From: Rosellinia necatrix
Taxonomy: Eukaryota; Ascomycota; Sordariomycetes; Xylariales; Xylariaceae
Length of the DNA stretch: 64,000 nucleotides
NCBI GenBank assembly: GCA_021209875.1
Contig: JAGYVD010000001.1
Location: 6,324,001 to 6,388,000, forward strand
Direction of reading: 5' to 3'
Shown: positions 40,995-51,914 of the stretch, piece after piece
Position numbering within the stretch: position 1 is the first letter of the stretch
Layout of the letters: every line of letters begins with the position of its first letter
The notes under the pieces: generated by a model
The model's database searches: none
What the model saw: only the letters and a program-made list of their open reading frames with translations
Told to the model about the DNA's origin: nothing
Translations under genes and position numbers: made by a program

Positions 40995-41225
40995 GTTAAA
41001 AGACCTGGGATATTTAATAGAATATATATCCGGAGGTGTGGAGTGACCCATATACATTTGACAAGGGGCGGTGATGGCCAGGGTGGTAATATCAATATTA
41101 GCTCTAAGCACAACACCAAGGGCGGCGTTTTCAAGTGTACTGGCACCGGGGGAGGTGCTTCAAGCCAACGTGGCGGCCCTGCCACAGGTGGTACTGGCAA
41201 GGGTGGCGATTTCAAGCTTAATTAG
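40995..41225 (+). pseudogene. Glycine-rich gene remnant at the RIP boundary
   Basis: Open from 40995 to a TAG at 41223-41225 with no in-frame ATG, so it is either a last exon or a truncated gene. The 76-residue reading is strongly Gly-rich in its last two thirds, with degenerate units such as GGDGQGGNI, KGGVFKCTGTGG and TGGTGKGGDF that resemble each other. The first part runs into AT-rich DNA. I do not recognise the family. The repeated pattern and the clean stop suggest a once-real protein whose 5' part was lost or RIP-mutated when transposons reached this edge. Overlapping readings in other frames are shadows. Confidence 0.4.
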
Positions 41226-41770
41226 GCTGCAGCTGTTATCTACCTGTCCGCGGTTACGCGTGTAAGTGGCTCTGCAACATCCTCTGAGGGTTATATTGGT
41301 GATTTATAGTGTCACGACTTTATGGAGCCACTAACGCTTTGGCTTTGGAAATAATCGGGCGGGACGGTATCACATGAGTACGTACCGGGAAAGCTACGAA
41401 GATGGGCTAGTCAGATGATTTATATGGCTGAAGGAGCAAGGCGGAGGATCACCGCGGTCTTTTCGATATATCTGCACACAAGATAGGTTATTCACAGACC
41501 ATATGGTCTTCTACAATTGACTAATTTGTCTGTGGTATCGCACCCGCCAAAAAAAAAAAAAAAGAAAAGAAAAAGAAAAAAGGGAAAGAAAGTCATGATA
41601 TTTGACAGGATGTGACTGTATCTACAGGAGCGAGTGAGTCCGGCCGCCACACTGATGCTTGTAGAAGGGGTCTCATCGCCAACCCTACTGAACACATTAT
41701 GTTGATAGCCGAAACTGTCCTCTCGATCCAGTCCTCCTAAGGACTCATGATACTGCTAATCGCTGTGTCA
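41226..41770. other. Intergenic; purine-rich A/G tract
   Basis: Normal composition, no gene seen. A poly-A then AAAGAAAAG-type tract lies at 41550-41590. This is the 3' side of the transcription factor gene. Confidence 0.6.
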
Positions 41771-43056
41771 TTACGGAACATAGCCTATTTCTTCCATCGG
41801 CCATTGTATTAGGAGTCGATGCTCTCTATCTAACAGCGCATACGACCTTGCGATCAAATGATCTGCCCAACCGTGCAGCCACCATTGGCTCTTCAGCCCC
41901 TTGAGCAAGACACAGAAGAAAGCCAGGATGGTGACGGCGTTCTGGGTCGGCGCGCGGAGCAACGGCAGGAAATCCTCGGCGACCTCGAACACCCACACGA
42001 ACAGGTCCGTCACGTCGTAGGCCCGGCCGACCTCGCAATCCATCGTCAGGAAGGATTTATGCAGCTCGGCGATCGCCTTCGCATACGTGTTCCGGAGCCC
42101 CTCGTCCGGCTCGCCACGCTCGATCAGGACCTGCAGCCTGTCCAGGTGTTGGTGGGCCGGCGAGGTCGTCTGTCGCCGGACCTCTCGGGCGCGCCAACGG
42201 TCGGCGCCATGCGTGAACACCGGGGCCAGGGGGCCATCCGCTCGCGAGCTGGCCAGCTCGGTCAGGGCACGTGTGCCTTGGTGCAGAAGCAGCCAGCTCG
42301 GGATGCCGCCCTCGCCGACCAGGAGAAGGTGCGAGTCGTGCCGGGGACATCCAAAGGCGTAAAAAATGGTCAGCGCAGAGAACAGAAACAGGTTCTCGGC
42401 CGTAGAAGGGCTGACATCCTGCATCAAGCCGGCTAAGGGGGAGAGGGAGGAGGCCAGGTTAGAAATCATCCTTGTAGCACGGAACCCGGGTAGATGTTAC
42501 GGACTGGCAACTCGGGAAGCGATCTGATGATGATGCATCGCAGCCGACTGGTAATGATCTCTCATATGTGGTCGGTAATAGGCCAGCTGCAGGCTAGAGA
42601 TAGCCAGCAGCGCTCTCATGACGTAGTCGCATTTTAAGCCGACTTGCACGGCAGTTATCCGATAGAATTCGCGGAGGCTCGGGCTTTCGGAAAGCGTGGC
42701 ATACGTGCTTGTGGTGTAGTTGTGTAGCAGTTCCAAATGATCCAGATTCAAATCCGGAAGACTGCTGGTTGCAGGGAGGGCCTGCTCTTTCGAGACATTG
42801 AAATCGCAGGGCACATTGTGCTTGATACAGTTGCCACAAGCCGGCTTTCGCTCGTCGCACTTGGTAAACGGGTCAATCCTCGTGCCATCCCGCGAGACGG
42901 CGGTGTCGGAAAATAGGGGGGAGGAACACTTGCTTTGATTTTCCGGGACTTGCAGGTCTTACAGCCAAGACGGCTCTTCTGGTGGGTTCTCCTGGGGCCG
43001 CCTGATGTGGCCACTAATTGGATGGACCCGGGTGTCAATGGTGAATTTCCATCCAT
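41771..43056 (-). CDS. Zn2Cys6 transcription factor, Upc2-like
   Basis: Three exons on the minus strand: 43056-42934, 42859-42505 and 42432-41771, giving 379 residues. Residues 32-59 form a binuclear zinc cluster with spacing C-x2-C-x6-C-x6-C-x2-C-x6-C (CKTCKSRKIK / CDERKPACGNC), preceded by a basic RRTHQKSR stretch. This arrangement is typical of the sterol-uptake-control (Upc2/Ecm22) type of regulator. The remainder fits the helical fungal-specific regulatory domain (FLFSALTIFYAFG and a WVFEVAEDF segment). Intron 1 (74 nt) splits the zinc cluster and uses a GC donor (GCAAGT). Intron 2 (72 nt, donor GTCCGT, branch CTAAC, acceptor CTTAG) removes an otherwise in-frame TAA. The ATG at 43056 has a good context (GCCATGG). 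It probably acts in the nucleus; targets are unknown. It lies 0.55 kb from the transposon block. Confidence 0.85.
42860..42933 (-). other. Non-canonical GC-AG intron in the zinc cluster
   Basis: Only splicing from GCAAGT to CCAAG gives the six-cysteine spacing. A GT donor 4 nt downstream would break the frame between Lys-41 and Cys-42. Confidence 0.75.
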
Positions 43057-43759
43057 GGCACCTTGACACGGGATTCCTATGGATCCGCACGCAATGCAAT
43101 GAGACTAGCTCTCTCAGAAGGAGCAGACGTCGGCCCTCGGGTTGTTCGGGTATTGAGTAAGGAGATGCTAGTTACTCCCCGGCATTTATCTACAACGGGT
43201 TCTCTGATGCGGCAAGAGCCGAGCGAATACGAGTTCTGACACTCGCAGGTATATCGTCTTGGCAACTAACTAACTTGAAATGGCCGTTTGAAACTTCTTA
43301 CGTCACGTAACTTAATGCAAGTAGGAGCCACACGACGAAATACACTAACTAGCCACAGTGGCAACACTGTTACATTATCATCGATTGGTACACCCTCCCC
43401 TCTCCTAGCCCCTATTCAATTGCCTACATACATTGAGTCCCACTATTTCACTAATAGCATTTTCCAGGAGCACTGGTAGCTAACTAACTAAATCTGATCA
43501 TCGTAATCCAAATGTTCTCGCAGAAAGTCAAGAGAGCATTACGGAAAGTTATGATTTCTCCCAATGCCGCATTCAGCTCGAGAGTGGGCTAGTTCAGTTT
43601 ATCGCAGATATCTGGATTTATGAACTATCGCTGAGTTATCCCCACCAGAAGTCCAACCTGCTACTACGTTCTCTCGGTTATCTTTGATCGTATAATTTTT
43701 TTTTAATTTTTTTTTTTTAATTTTTAACTATTTACTATTGAGAGGTCGATGAACACACA
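43057..43759. other. Intergenic; T-rich tract near 43690-43730
   Basis: Contains the upstream region of the transcription factor gene and the 3' side of the cutinase gene. No gene, tRNA or repeat recognised apart from the T/A tract. Confidence 0.5.
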
Positions 43760-44527
43760 TCAAGATGAGCCGCCGAGCTTTTCAATGGCGAAGTCGGCGC
43801 CCAGTTGCTGCGTTGCCGAATCCCGGGGGTATTGGAGATGCTGCGCATTGATGCCGGCGCCGTTCGTAGTGTCGCAAACACCGTCCCCCTTTCACGACAC
43901 GTGCGTGCGTCAGTGGCCATTGAGCATTGAGCATCTCGGGCAGCGAGATCGACTTACAAAGATACAGACGTCCGAGGTCTTGCTGATCCACTCATCCGGG
44001 ATCCCGCTCGTCAATGCCGCCGACAGCCCGTTGACGTCCTTGGTGGTCGTGCCGCCGTTGTTGTCGACGTTGCAGGCGAGCCCGCTCTTGTGGTGCGGGT
44101 CGCCGATCAGGAAGACCCCCTTCACCGCGTCGAAGCTGGCGCCGGTGAGGCCGGGCATGGCGTTGACGGTGGCGGCGGCGCCCTGCGAGTAGCCCTGCAG
44201 GATGAAGCACTCGTCCGGGTTCGTCTCGAGCGTGGTCGTGATCTGGTTGATGATGTCCCGGGTCCCCGAGGCCGAGTTCTGGCTGAAGCCGGCCGGGTAC
44301 ACCGTGTTGTAGATCTTGCCGCCGGACAGCTGGTCCGTGATCTGCGAGTTCATGGTCCTGAAGCCGGCGGACTGGCCTTGAAGCTCGCCGGTGCCGCGGG
44401 TGTTGATGATGGTGTAGGACGGGCATGAGGCAGAGGCGGCACGTTTCTTCGGTATGCCATCGGCCGGCGCGGCTGTCGAGGACAGGGCGAATAGGGAAAG
44501 AAGGGAGACCGTAACGTATGACTTCAT
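43760..44527 (-). CDS. Secreted cutinase-family serine esterase (CE5)
   Basis: Two exons on the minus strand: 44527-43958 and 43888-43760, with a 69-nt intron (GTAAGT...AAAG), giving 232 residues. It starts with a hydrophobic signal peptide (MKSYVTVSLLSLFALSSTAA) and a short pro-segment with KKR. The nucleophile elbow is GYSQG (Ser near residue 116). The Asp lies in GDGVCD, the first residues after the intron, and the His in AQHLQY, so the full Ser-Asp-His triad is present. Paired cysteines (CPSY, DECF, LACN, SDVC and GVCD) fit the disulfides of the family. It probably hydrolyses cutin-like or acetylated polymer esters outside the cell; cutinase and acetylxylan esterase cannot be told apart here. 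Coding sequence is distinctly GC-rich compared with its flanks. Confidence 0.92.
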
Positions 44528-47489
44528 TTTGTCCGTATGTAATCAATACTGCCGGATTAGAATATTCTGAAGTGATTCCCGGATATGTGAGGTCTTTGCT
44601 TGAAGGCTGTTGGTAGTCTATCTAAAGCTGCATAAAAAAACGGCGAATTGATCAGATTTAAATACTCCTCTCGAGCTTGTTTGCGAGTTAGAACACCCAT
44701 AAGAGGGGGCTCCTTCAACATCATTATCAACTGTCTCCAGACAATAATTACCTGACGGTTCGCAAGCAAGGCCCAAATCTGCATGGTCGCCAACCATATC
44801 ATATGGCGCGACACGCTGTTCGTTCCCAATGGGTGGCCCATCGCCATCTCCTTAACAGTATATATATCTATGCTTCCGCAAGTTGAAACCGGGTTTGAGT
44901 GGGAATTATCATGACAGGGTACCTTCGCCAAGAGCCAAATCTAACGTCTTTCATCTGACTATAGCTCCTCACCTTCTGAAACAAGCTCCTCATGGCAACC
45001 CCAGTTGACAACCCCAGTCCTAATTGGCTCGCATCATACGCTCAAGATGGTTAGTCAACGGATTATCGTCGGATGTTGTATATGACACGGCGAATCTATA
45101 TCCGAACTAAGAAATGCTCGCCATATGGTAGATTAAGTGAGTCTCGACGCCAATTCGATCGCGCATCCCAGGGAGACTACGAGGAAACACATCTAGATTT
45201 TAAACATCGGCACGGGGCTTGGTGTTTCAATCATGGCATGAGTCTTGGATCTCTTTCGAGTGCTAGTGTACCGTGTACCATGTAGAAAGGCGGCTCACGT
45301 TGACTACATTAGTTCAGACCTAACGTAACCCGGATACCGGGGTGACGTGAGGAGATGCAGGTACATATTGACCCGATTGCCGGGAAGTTTAGATTAAAGT
45401 CAGGCTATCTGATTTTTCAGATGACTGCGCCCAACCCGAAGTCGAGGGGTCCAGCAAGTGATCTGATGGCTGGATATGAAATTGTATCACCACTATCAAA
45501 ACATTTGTAGCTTAGAGGGACGTCATACCTCGGCACATTTACGAGAGAAGATCGGTAAAGCAGCTCACATGGCTTCGGAAGCACAGCACTAATCTTGATC
45601 ACGGTTTACGTGGCTAGTTTAAACTCCCTTCGTTTTTACCTATCCGATGCGGTTTCTCGAAGTACGCATTTGGGGACGGTTGGATGGTGTTCATGGCGCA
45701 TATCTCCTAAGCCCCCCATTACTCAGAAGCTAGCGATGTGCTTTGACTACTCATCTTGGTACATTCGCTTGCATGTCTAATGAAGCTCTTGAACTGTGGA
45801 CGGCGGGAGCGGTTTCGACGGGTACTCGTAAAGTGTCGTGTTAGGAATCACGGAGTGAGTAGATAGGCTTGTTCTAGGCCGTAGGGGGGGGGAAGGGGTG
45901 GTTGTATTTTGGGCTCAATAGGGTTAACAATTGATTCCTGAACCATTCAAGACCCAAGGGGGCCCGAAGGTCCTTACATACACCCATTTCCAGTACTAGA
46001 ACCACCCTAGGTGTCGGGTGGTAGCTAGCAGGGTCATTATTGGACCTGACATAAAGCCCGTAATGAAACCTTGATAGCCGCTCAAGAAATTGGAGATATG
46101 TACAACGAAAACCAATGCTTTAGGGTGTGTTATTAGGTGTTTGTCTCACTGAACAACGGCTCGCCTCGAGCTAACTCTACGTTGTAAATAGTATATGTTT
46201 TTAGCGCTTTAGCGGTCGAGCCAAGTCACGACAGAGCATCAGATCACTCATACGATACTATTTCAATGACGGGAAGTGAGATAAGCCTGGGATGGCTCCG
46301 AGCCGAGTCGGTGCAAGGTAGGGCCGTGGCGCCACGGGAAAAGACAGCCGTAGAGCTAATGCTTGCGTTTATGCCACGCCAATGTCGGCAAATCGAGCGA
46401 CACGGGTAATACATAAAAAAGTGGCGTACTCTAACGACATACCGGCAGGCGATGGAGCTGCTCTGAAGTTTGTGGACTAAGAATATACAGTTCGGAATAG
46501 CATCCGCTTCTAGATAGGGTCATCGTCTGGTTGCGAATATCATGCATGCATCAGAATGCTTTGTTTGAACAGGATGGTAGTGTTGATATCATTTCATAGA
46601 GCAGAGATGCCCTCGAAGATCATGTTGGTTGCCGTTCCCGTTCTATTGATCGTTACGCTTTTTGAGACTATCTCAAGCGAATCTACTAATCAGAGATTCA
46701 TTACAAGGGGATGGAGAGTTAACAGAAACCTGTGGTGCGGTGTAATTTTGATCCTATTTTCCTCTCCGCTTGCCACATATCTATTGGAGCAAAGGATGCT
46801 GAATAAATAAACGACTGGCCATGATGTCGGCTTGCCCAGTACAAGAATGGTTTATATGCAGTAAGCACTAGATACTATTACTTCCTTTCGCCAACAGTGC
46901 TGAGGGCTATGCTGGCCATTTGAGTATCAAGATCGAACCAAGCCAGTGAGAGCTGTGATCTAGCCAGCAGCAGTCGAGTGACCAGCCCAGCTCCGAAACC
47001 GAAGGTAACGAAAGATAGAGGGGAAACAGACATGTTGCATGTCTCGCCCAGCGTTTCTTTTATTGACTGCCTTGTTGAGTCGGAGACCCTTTCCTAGGCG
47101 GCTCGCAATCATCTTCACAGATGAGTTACGTTGGAAGGTTATGCTACAGAAAATGAATGAAAGATAGTAGAGAGGTGGTCAATAGGTCAGATCGAAGATA
47201 AAAGCTGTTATATTACTTATTTAACCAACCCCAGCATATAATATTATCATAACCAGCTCTAGACATAGATTTCTTATTACATCTGACAGAATCTATTCAT
47301 GAGCCGTTAAGTTGCTAACATGCAGGATATATTAGTCCTCGAGTGTGACATGAAGCACTGAAGGCCTTCTTGGCCGGTTGTGAAGTTAATATTAATATGT
47401 AATATATTGGTCATATAATGTATTCGTGTGCTTATACAATATACACAGACGTGTTTACGCATCTAACCACGCCAGTATAGGTTTTTTTT
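44528..47489. other. Gene-poor stretch of about 3 kb
   Basis: Short frames exist (44557-44931 minus, 45073-45285 plus, 46556-46810 plus) but show no family motifs, splice support or coding-like composition. The 84-residue frame at 46556 has two hydrophobic segments and an ATG, and is the only one I would keep as a remote possibility. A run of G at about 45887 and AT-richer sequence at 47200-47480 were the only compositional features. Confidence 0.5.
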
Positions 47490-48906
47490 TTACAACTCTT
47501 TCTTCCCCGAAATTGGCCTCTTTTTTATAGAGCCTGGAGGGGCTTTGAGCCCCGCGAAGACCAATACCGATACGGCCAACAACCCTACAGAGCCCATGGT
47601 ATAAGCCAGCTCTCTCCCAGTCCACCAATACACACTGGTAAATAAAATTGGGCCTAGGCCCCGGCCGAGTTGACCCCAGCTTCTCAGGTTTCCCAGTTTT
47701 CCACCGCGTTCATCAGCACCCGCTTCGAAGCTGGCCAGCGTGTTCAAGCCGCTGACAACCGTAGCTGATGTCGTCGCGAGACATGTCGCGGCCAAATAGA
47801 GTGAGCCAACTGTATTGGCGCGGGTGAGAATGACGAAGGCTACCAAGCAAGCGCCGACCCCCATACGCACTGTCGTCAGCGGGGGTAGGCGGCGGGTAAC
47901 ACCTCCCTGTAAAATCGATGCTATAAGGCCAACATAGCCAAGTAGCCGTCCGTTTTTGGCGGATGTGTACTGGAAGAGATCCCATGTCATAAATGGGAGG
48001 GAGAATTCCATGCCAGAGAAGAAGAGGAGGAATAGGAAGTGGACCCCGTTGAGCAGGGTATGAGAGTTCGTACGTATGATCGGCGCGGATTCGGACTTCG
48101 ATTTGGAGGTGTTCTGCTTGTCTGATTTTGACGGTAGCGTTTCGGGAAGGGCGACATATAAATATACCGTCTCGGTTAGGATGAGTGATAGTGATACGGC
48201 GGCGGCTGTTGCGAATGGATTTGCGGCGACGGTTTCGATGGTGCTCAAATAGGCGCCTAGAGCGGGCCCGAAGGTGAATGCGATGGAGAAACATGCGCCG
48301 ATCAGAGCCATGGTCGAGCTACGGTTACTCTCGTCCGATATATCTGTCGCAATGGCTGTGGCCAACTGCACATTGCCCTCGGACAACCCGCCAACAATGC
48401 GCGACGCCAAAAAGGTCCTAAAGTCAACGGCCATGACCCAAAGTAACACAGACAAGATATTGCCGCCCATGCTGGCGAGGAGCGCGGTCCGCCGTCCATA
48501 TCTGTCGGAGAGGCGACCAATTATCGGGGAAGCGATGGCCTGCAGAAGGGAGAAGAGACTCCCGAGGGCTCCTCCTAACAAGACGATGTCGTATCTCGAT
48601 TCAATCGGCCGGGAGAAGGAGGACTTGTACGCGTTCAAGCCGTCGAGTATACGGGCGAGGACAGTGGTCCGGGACCCCGGGCCGGCTTCGCCATTACGGT
48701 AAAACTCTAGGAGCTTCGGGAACAACGGTAGGATGAAGGTGAAAGAGATCTACAGAGCGGACGGGGGACGATGGTTAGCACAGGGGTAATCTACGTTGTT
48801 GACCATTAGATGATGGGATTAAGATGCTGCTTACCAAATCCAACAACAAGGACACGAAAATGACCCTGAGGACCTTCTTGCGCAACGGACCGTCTACCGG
48901 CGCCAT
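47490..48906 (-). CDS. MFS transporter, Mfsd10/TetA-like DHA1 type
   Basis: Two exons on the minus strand: 48906-48835 and 48749-47490, with an 85-nt intron (GTAAGC...CTGTAG), giving 443 residues. Exon 1 supplies the first membrane segment (VIFVSLLLDL joining ISFTFILPLFPK). The loop 2-3 MFS signature is clear as GRLSDRYGRR (residues about 101-110), followed by segments LLASMGGNILSVLLWVM and GGLSEGNVQLATAIATDIS. The second half has a further set of hydrophobic segments, consistent with 12 in total. Overall the pattern resembles the Mfsd10/tetracycline-resistance-like branch of drug:H+ antiporters; the substrate is unknown. The tail is short and Lys-rich (KKRPISGKKEL). Starting at the upstream ATG rather than within exon 2 is required to complete the first membrane helix. 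Confidence 0.88.
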
Positions 48907-49002
48907 TGCGGACGAATGTGGCGAATGTTATGCAGGGGTGGGGGAGAGAACGAACAGTGGGAGAAAATACCAGAGTCTCGATGGTACGCAGCTCCGTGCT
49001 AG

Positions 49003-49090
49003 TGATGCGATGGGATGCGATGGGATGCGATGTGATGCGGTGAAATGCGATGGGATGCGATGTGATGTGATGCGATGCGATGCGATGCGG
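49003..49090. repeat. GATGC/GATGG pentanucleotide minisatellite
   Basis: About 17 imperfect 5-bp units (GATGC, GATGG, GATGT) with a 10-bp higher-order pattern, located 100-185 bp upstream of the MFS start codon. Confidence 0.9.
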
Positions 49091-49138
49091 CGCGACACAA
49101 TGCATACAATAAACGCGGCCAAGGAATATGATACAAGA

Positions 49139-49190
49139 TACCAAAATACAAAATACAAAAATACAAAATACAAAACACAAAACACGAAGA
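49139..49190. repeat. (AAATAC)n / (AAACAC)n tract
   Basis: A-rich hexanucleotide-like repeat (CAAAATA, CAAAACA units) adjacent to the GATGC minisatellite. Confidence 0.8.
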
Positions 49191-50324
49191 ACAAGAAAAA
49201 GAGGGCTTAAGAGGGACAAGTCATCACTGCGCAACGGGTGGGATGGCACAGCGGGAGACAGGTTGGAGATCGATGTGAATGCATTTGGACAACTATCCTC
49301 AGCTGCAAAGCCGCAAAGCCACAGCTGATGCGATGATGTTGGTTCTCGGTTACGCGCATTTCCGGGAGAGACGCAGCCCACTTCGCCCCATATCGGGCTA
49401 GCGTAGCTCGCCTCACGGCCGCTCTCGGTACCGACATAAGGTTTAGCCCCTCTAAATCGGTCTTTGGTCTCTCGCAGACTCCCCCACTTGCCTAGCGCCG
49501 GCCTAGCGCAATCTCGCAACCGACCCACCCAACCAACTGGCCTTACACAGCTCAGCATAGCTATAACTACTGCACCTAAGCAGCTTAGCAGTCCAGGTAA
49601 CCACCAAAACCCTCGTTTTGTTGCGTGTCAAGCGTGGCTCAGTGCCCATCCCGCGGGCGCCGAGGACCCCAGGCGTTTGCAGCCGAAATTTAAGCGAGGC
49701 CTTGCCGCCAAATGCCCGTGTTTCTCCCGTGGCATGTCATCATGAAGATCAACTTGTCATGCCGGCCTCAAGCACACTAACAAAACCGCAGCAACTAGTC
49801 CGAGTTGCGGTGGCAGTCGCGAGATGCGCGATGGCAATTGTTGATGCCTAGTTCCCTACATACCTAGGTACTTTAACCTAAAGTGTTAGGTAGGTGCATG
49901 TATCTAATCTTGTATCCCTTACTTACCTAACCTAGTCGAGTAACCATTTCTATATATCTAAATTCTCTAGGATTGGGGGATTGGGGGGATGGAGCCAGGT
50001 CAGAGTCAATCAAGCCTTGCCAAGTGACATACCTGTACGCCCACAGCATCACCTTGCCGTGCCATGCAGTTGCGGGAAGGACGGGCGTTACCAAGCCCGC
50101 CAAAAAGATCTCGCGTCAAAGCTGCATCAGTACCTTTCTATTGCTATTCCCATTATCATGAACTTTCATGTCGTCGCTTACAGTCTACAAAGCCTAGGCC
50201 ACATGCCTCACCTCTCGATTAGGCCTCATTATTCGAGCTCCAGACTCGAGCCAGAATCTTCTGCAACCACAAAAAAGCCCAACTGATAGGTAGGTTGGCC
50301 CGTATTTCGTATGCACCTGACGCA

Positions 50325-50366
50325 TACCTACCTACCTACATACATACATACATACATACATACATG
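50325..50366. repeat. (TACC)n-(TACA)n tetranucleotide tract
   Basis: Three TACC units followed by about eight TACA units. Confidence 0.9.
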
Positions 50367-50573
50367 GCAGAGTTATTCTAATGAGCCCATGAGATGGCTA
50401 CTGCCCAATGCAGTATCTACTTGGATCTCGTGGATACACTGGGGTGTCCGGTCGGTATCGCAAATCGAGGTGATTGGCCAGTTCGGACAACAACAAGAGC
50501 TGAGCCAAGCATTCACCGACACGCCAAGGTTGAAAAGAGGGAGAAGGAGAAGCAGAAGAAATAAAATATAAAA

Positions 50574-50597
50574 ACAAAAAAAAAAAAAAAAAAAAGA
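50574..50597. repeat. Poly-A tract
   Basis: A run of about 22 A residues interrupted once by C, after an AGAAGGAGAAGC purine stretch. Confidence 0.85.
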
Positions 50598-51914
50598 GCA
50601 CACAAGCAACGCTTGCGGTCAAATCCCTCGGCCTGCGCTGCTAGCTCGGGCACGGCCCGGGTGGTCAGGTCATATTCAAGGGCGAGGAGACGCCGGCTAT
50701 ATGAACCGCGTCAAAGGGGATAGTGCTTGTAGAGATAACACATACTGGCTGGCCAATGGCTTCGGTCGCATCGCTTCTACATCGTATCCATCTACATCCG
50801 TGCGGTGCGCCGGGTGATGTTCCTGCATTATACCCGTCAATCAAGCCTGCAAGCGAATAGCGCTGAGGCAATTACAAAGCGGCATCGGTCAGTACGATAT
50901 ACGTCACCATCCCACCGCCGTAGGGGGATATCGAATAGACAGACCTGCTATAACCCGGGGGATTCTCCATGCTGCATGTTTGAAGACGCCGCTATTGGCC
51001 GGCCGTCGAAGCGAAAGACCTCAACAGGTAGGTCTCATCGTGAAGTACAATACCAAGCCCAACTCATCGCTCGATCAAGCTTCGAGAACAGCCGTGGGCT
51101 CGCGAATTGCGACCCTCCGCCCAAGCCTCCGTCCAAGGCACGGCTGCCGATGACAAATGCGCACTATAAGAGATCCGTTTTCTTACCGTCAGTCATCGAC
51201 GGGGTGTCGATGACATAAACACGCTGTCTGATTGGGCACCAGAGAACGGCCCCGGAGTCCGGTCAGCCCCGAGCCGGGTACGGTGGAATAAACCCCCCAT
51301 CGTCCCCATCGTCCCCATCGCCATGTTAGGGTTTGGATGTTGCCTAGCCCAGTCCTCAGTATAGGAGCCCCTAGGCTAACAGGAGGTATGTGTCTGCATC
51401 CCAGCACATACCATGCAACCCCATCCGCGACCGATGCTGCGCAGAGGATCATGAAATTGCAAGGAGGCGCCGACCACGCTGATTTAAGCAAAATACCATA
51501 AAAGCGGGTTTCGCTCGACACTGCCGAATTCCGCGTCCTCCCCCCACAGCCTCAACATCCATCTACCCACTAAGTGAAGGTTGAGCGAAGTGGTATGCTG
51601 CATACTATGTGCACTAGAGGCCATGAGGGTATTCCAAATCTGATTCAACGCTGTGGCTGTCGTCTTATGTCCCGTTTTTGGCACCAACAAATCTGCAAAG
51701 CCCCGGTCTAGTCGGAGATCATGTTTCCTATAGGACGTATCAGGTGTTCACGTCAGCCATCTTAACTCAAAGGGGGGGTGTGAGATAATAGTATAAGAGG
51801 TCATGAAATCTGCCAATATCATTCTCGTAGTTTCCAAGATAATCCATCCACAGCTCACTCAGAGATTCATTCGGAGATTCATTCAGAGATCGTCAAGTCC
51901 CCTATTCAATCACC

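Larger units (their letters stand above)
48907..51914. other. Gene-poor stretch with satellites, divergent promoters
   Basis: Upstream region of both the minus-strand MFS gene and the plus-strand peroxidase gene. Contains several satellites listed separately, TACCTAGGTA-type palindromic words (about 49859-49870), and a (CCCATCGT)n run near 51293-51320. Frames present on both strands have no recognisable motifs. Confidence 0.5.

Noticed and set aside
41858..42436. 192-residue plus-strand frame opposite the transcription factor
   Set aside because: Antisense shadow of a GC-rich exon; the minus-strand reading carries the domain.
42497..42499. In-frame TAA in the transcription factor, apparently a RIP-like nonsense mutation (CAA to TAA)
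   Set aside because: A 72-nt intron (42433-42504) with donor GTCCGT, a CTAAC branch site, pyrimidine tract and CTTAG acceptor removes it and keeps frame, so no broken gene is needed. A 30-nt intron ending at CTACAAG was also considered and is too short.
44090..44428. Long frames on both strands overlapping the cutinase
   Set aside because: Shadows caused by high GC3 in the cutinase exon; only the frame with signal peptide and GYSQG is meaningful.
44557..44931. 124-residue minus-strand frame upstream of the cutinase
   Set aside because: No recognisable motif, lies in the cutinase promoter region, and composition is not coding-like.
46556..46810. 84-residue frame with two hydrophobic segments
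   Set aside because: Has an ATG but no family resemblance, no splice partners and no supporting context; too weak to call a gene.
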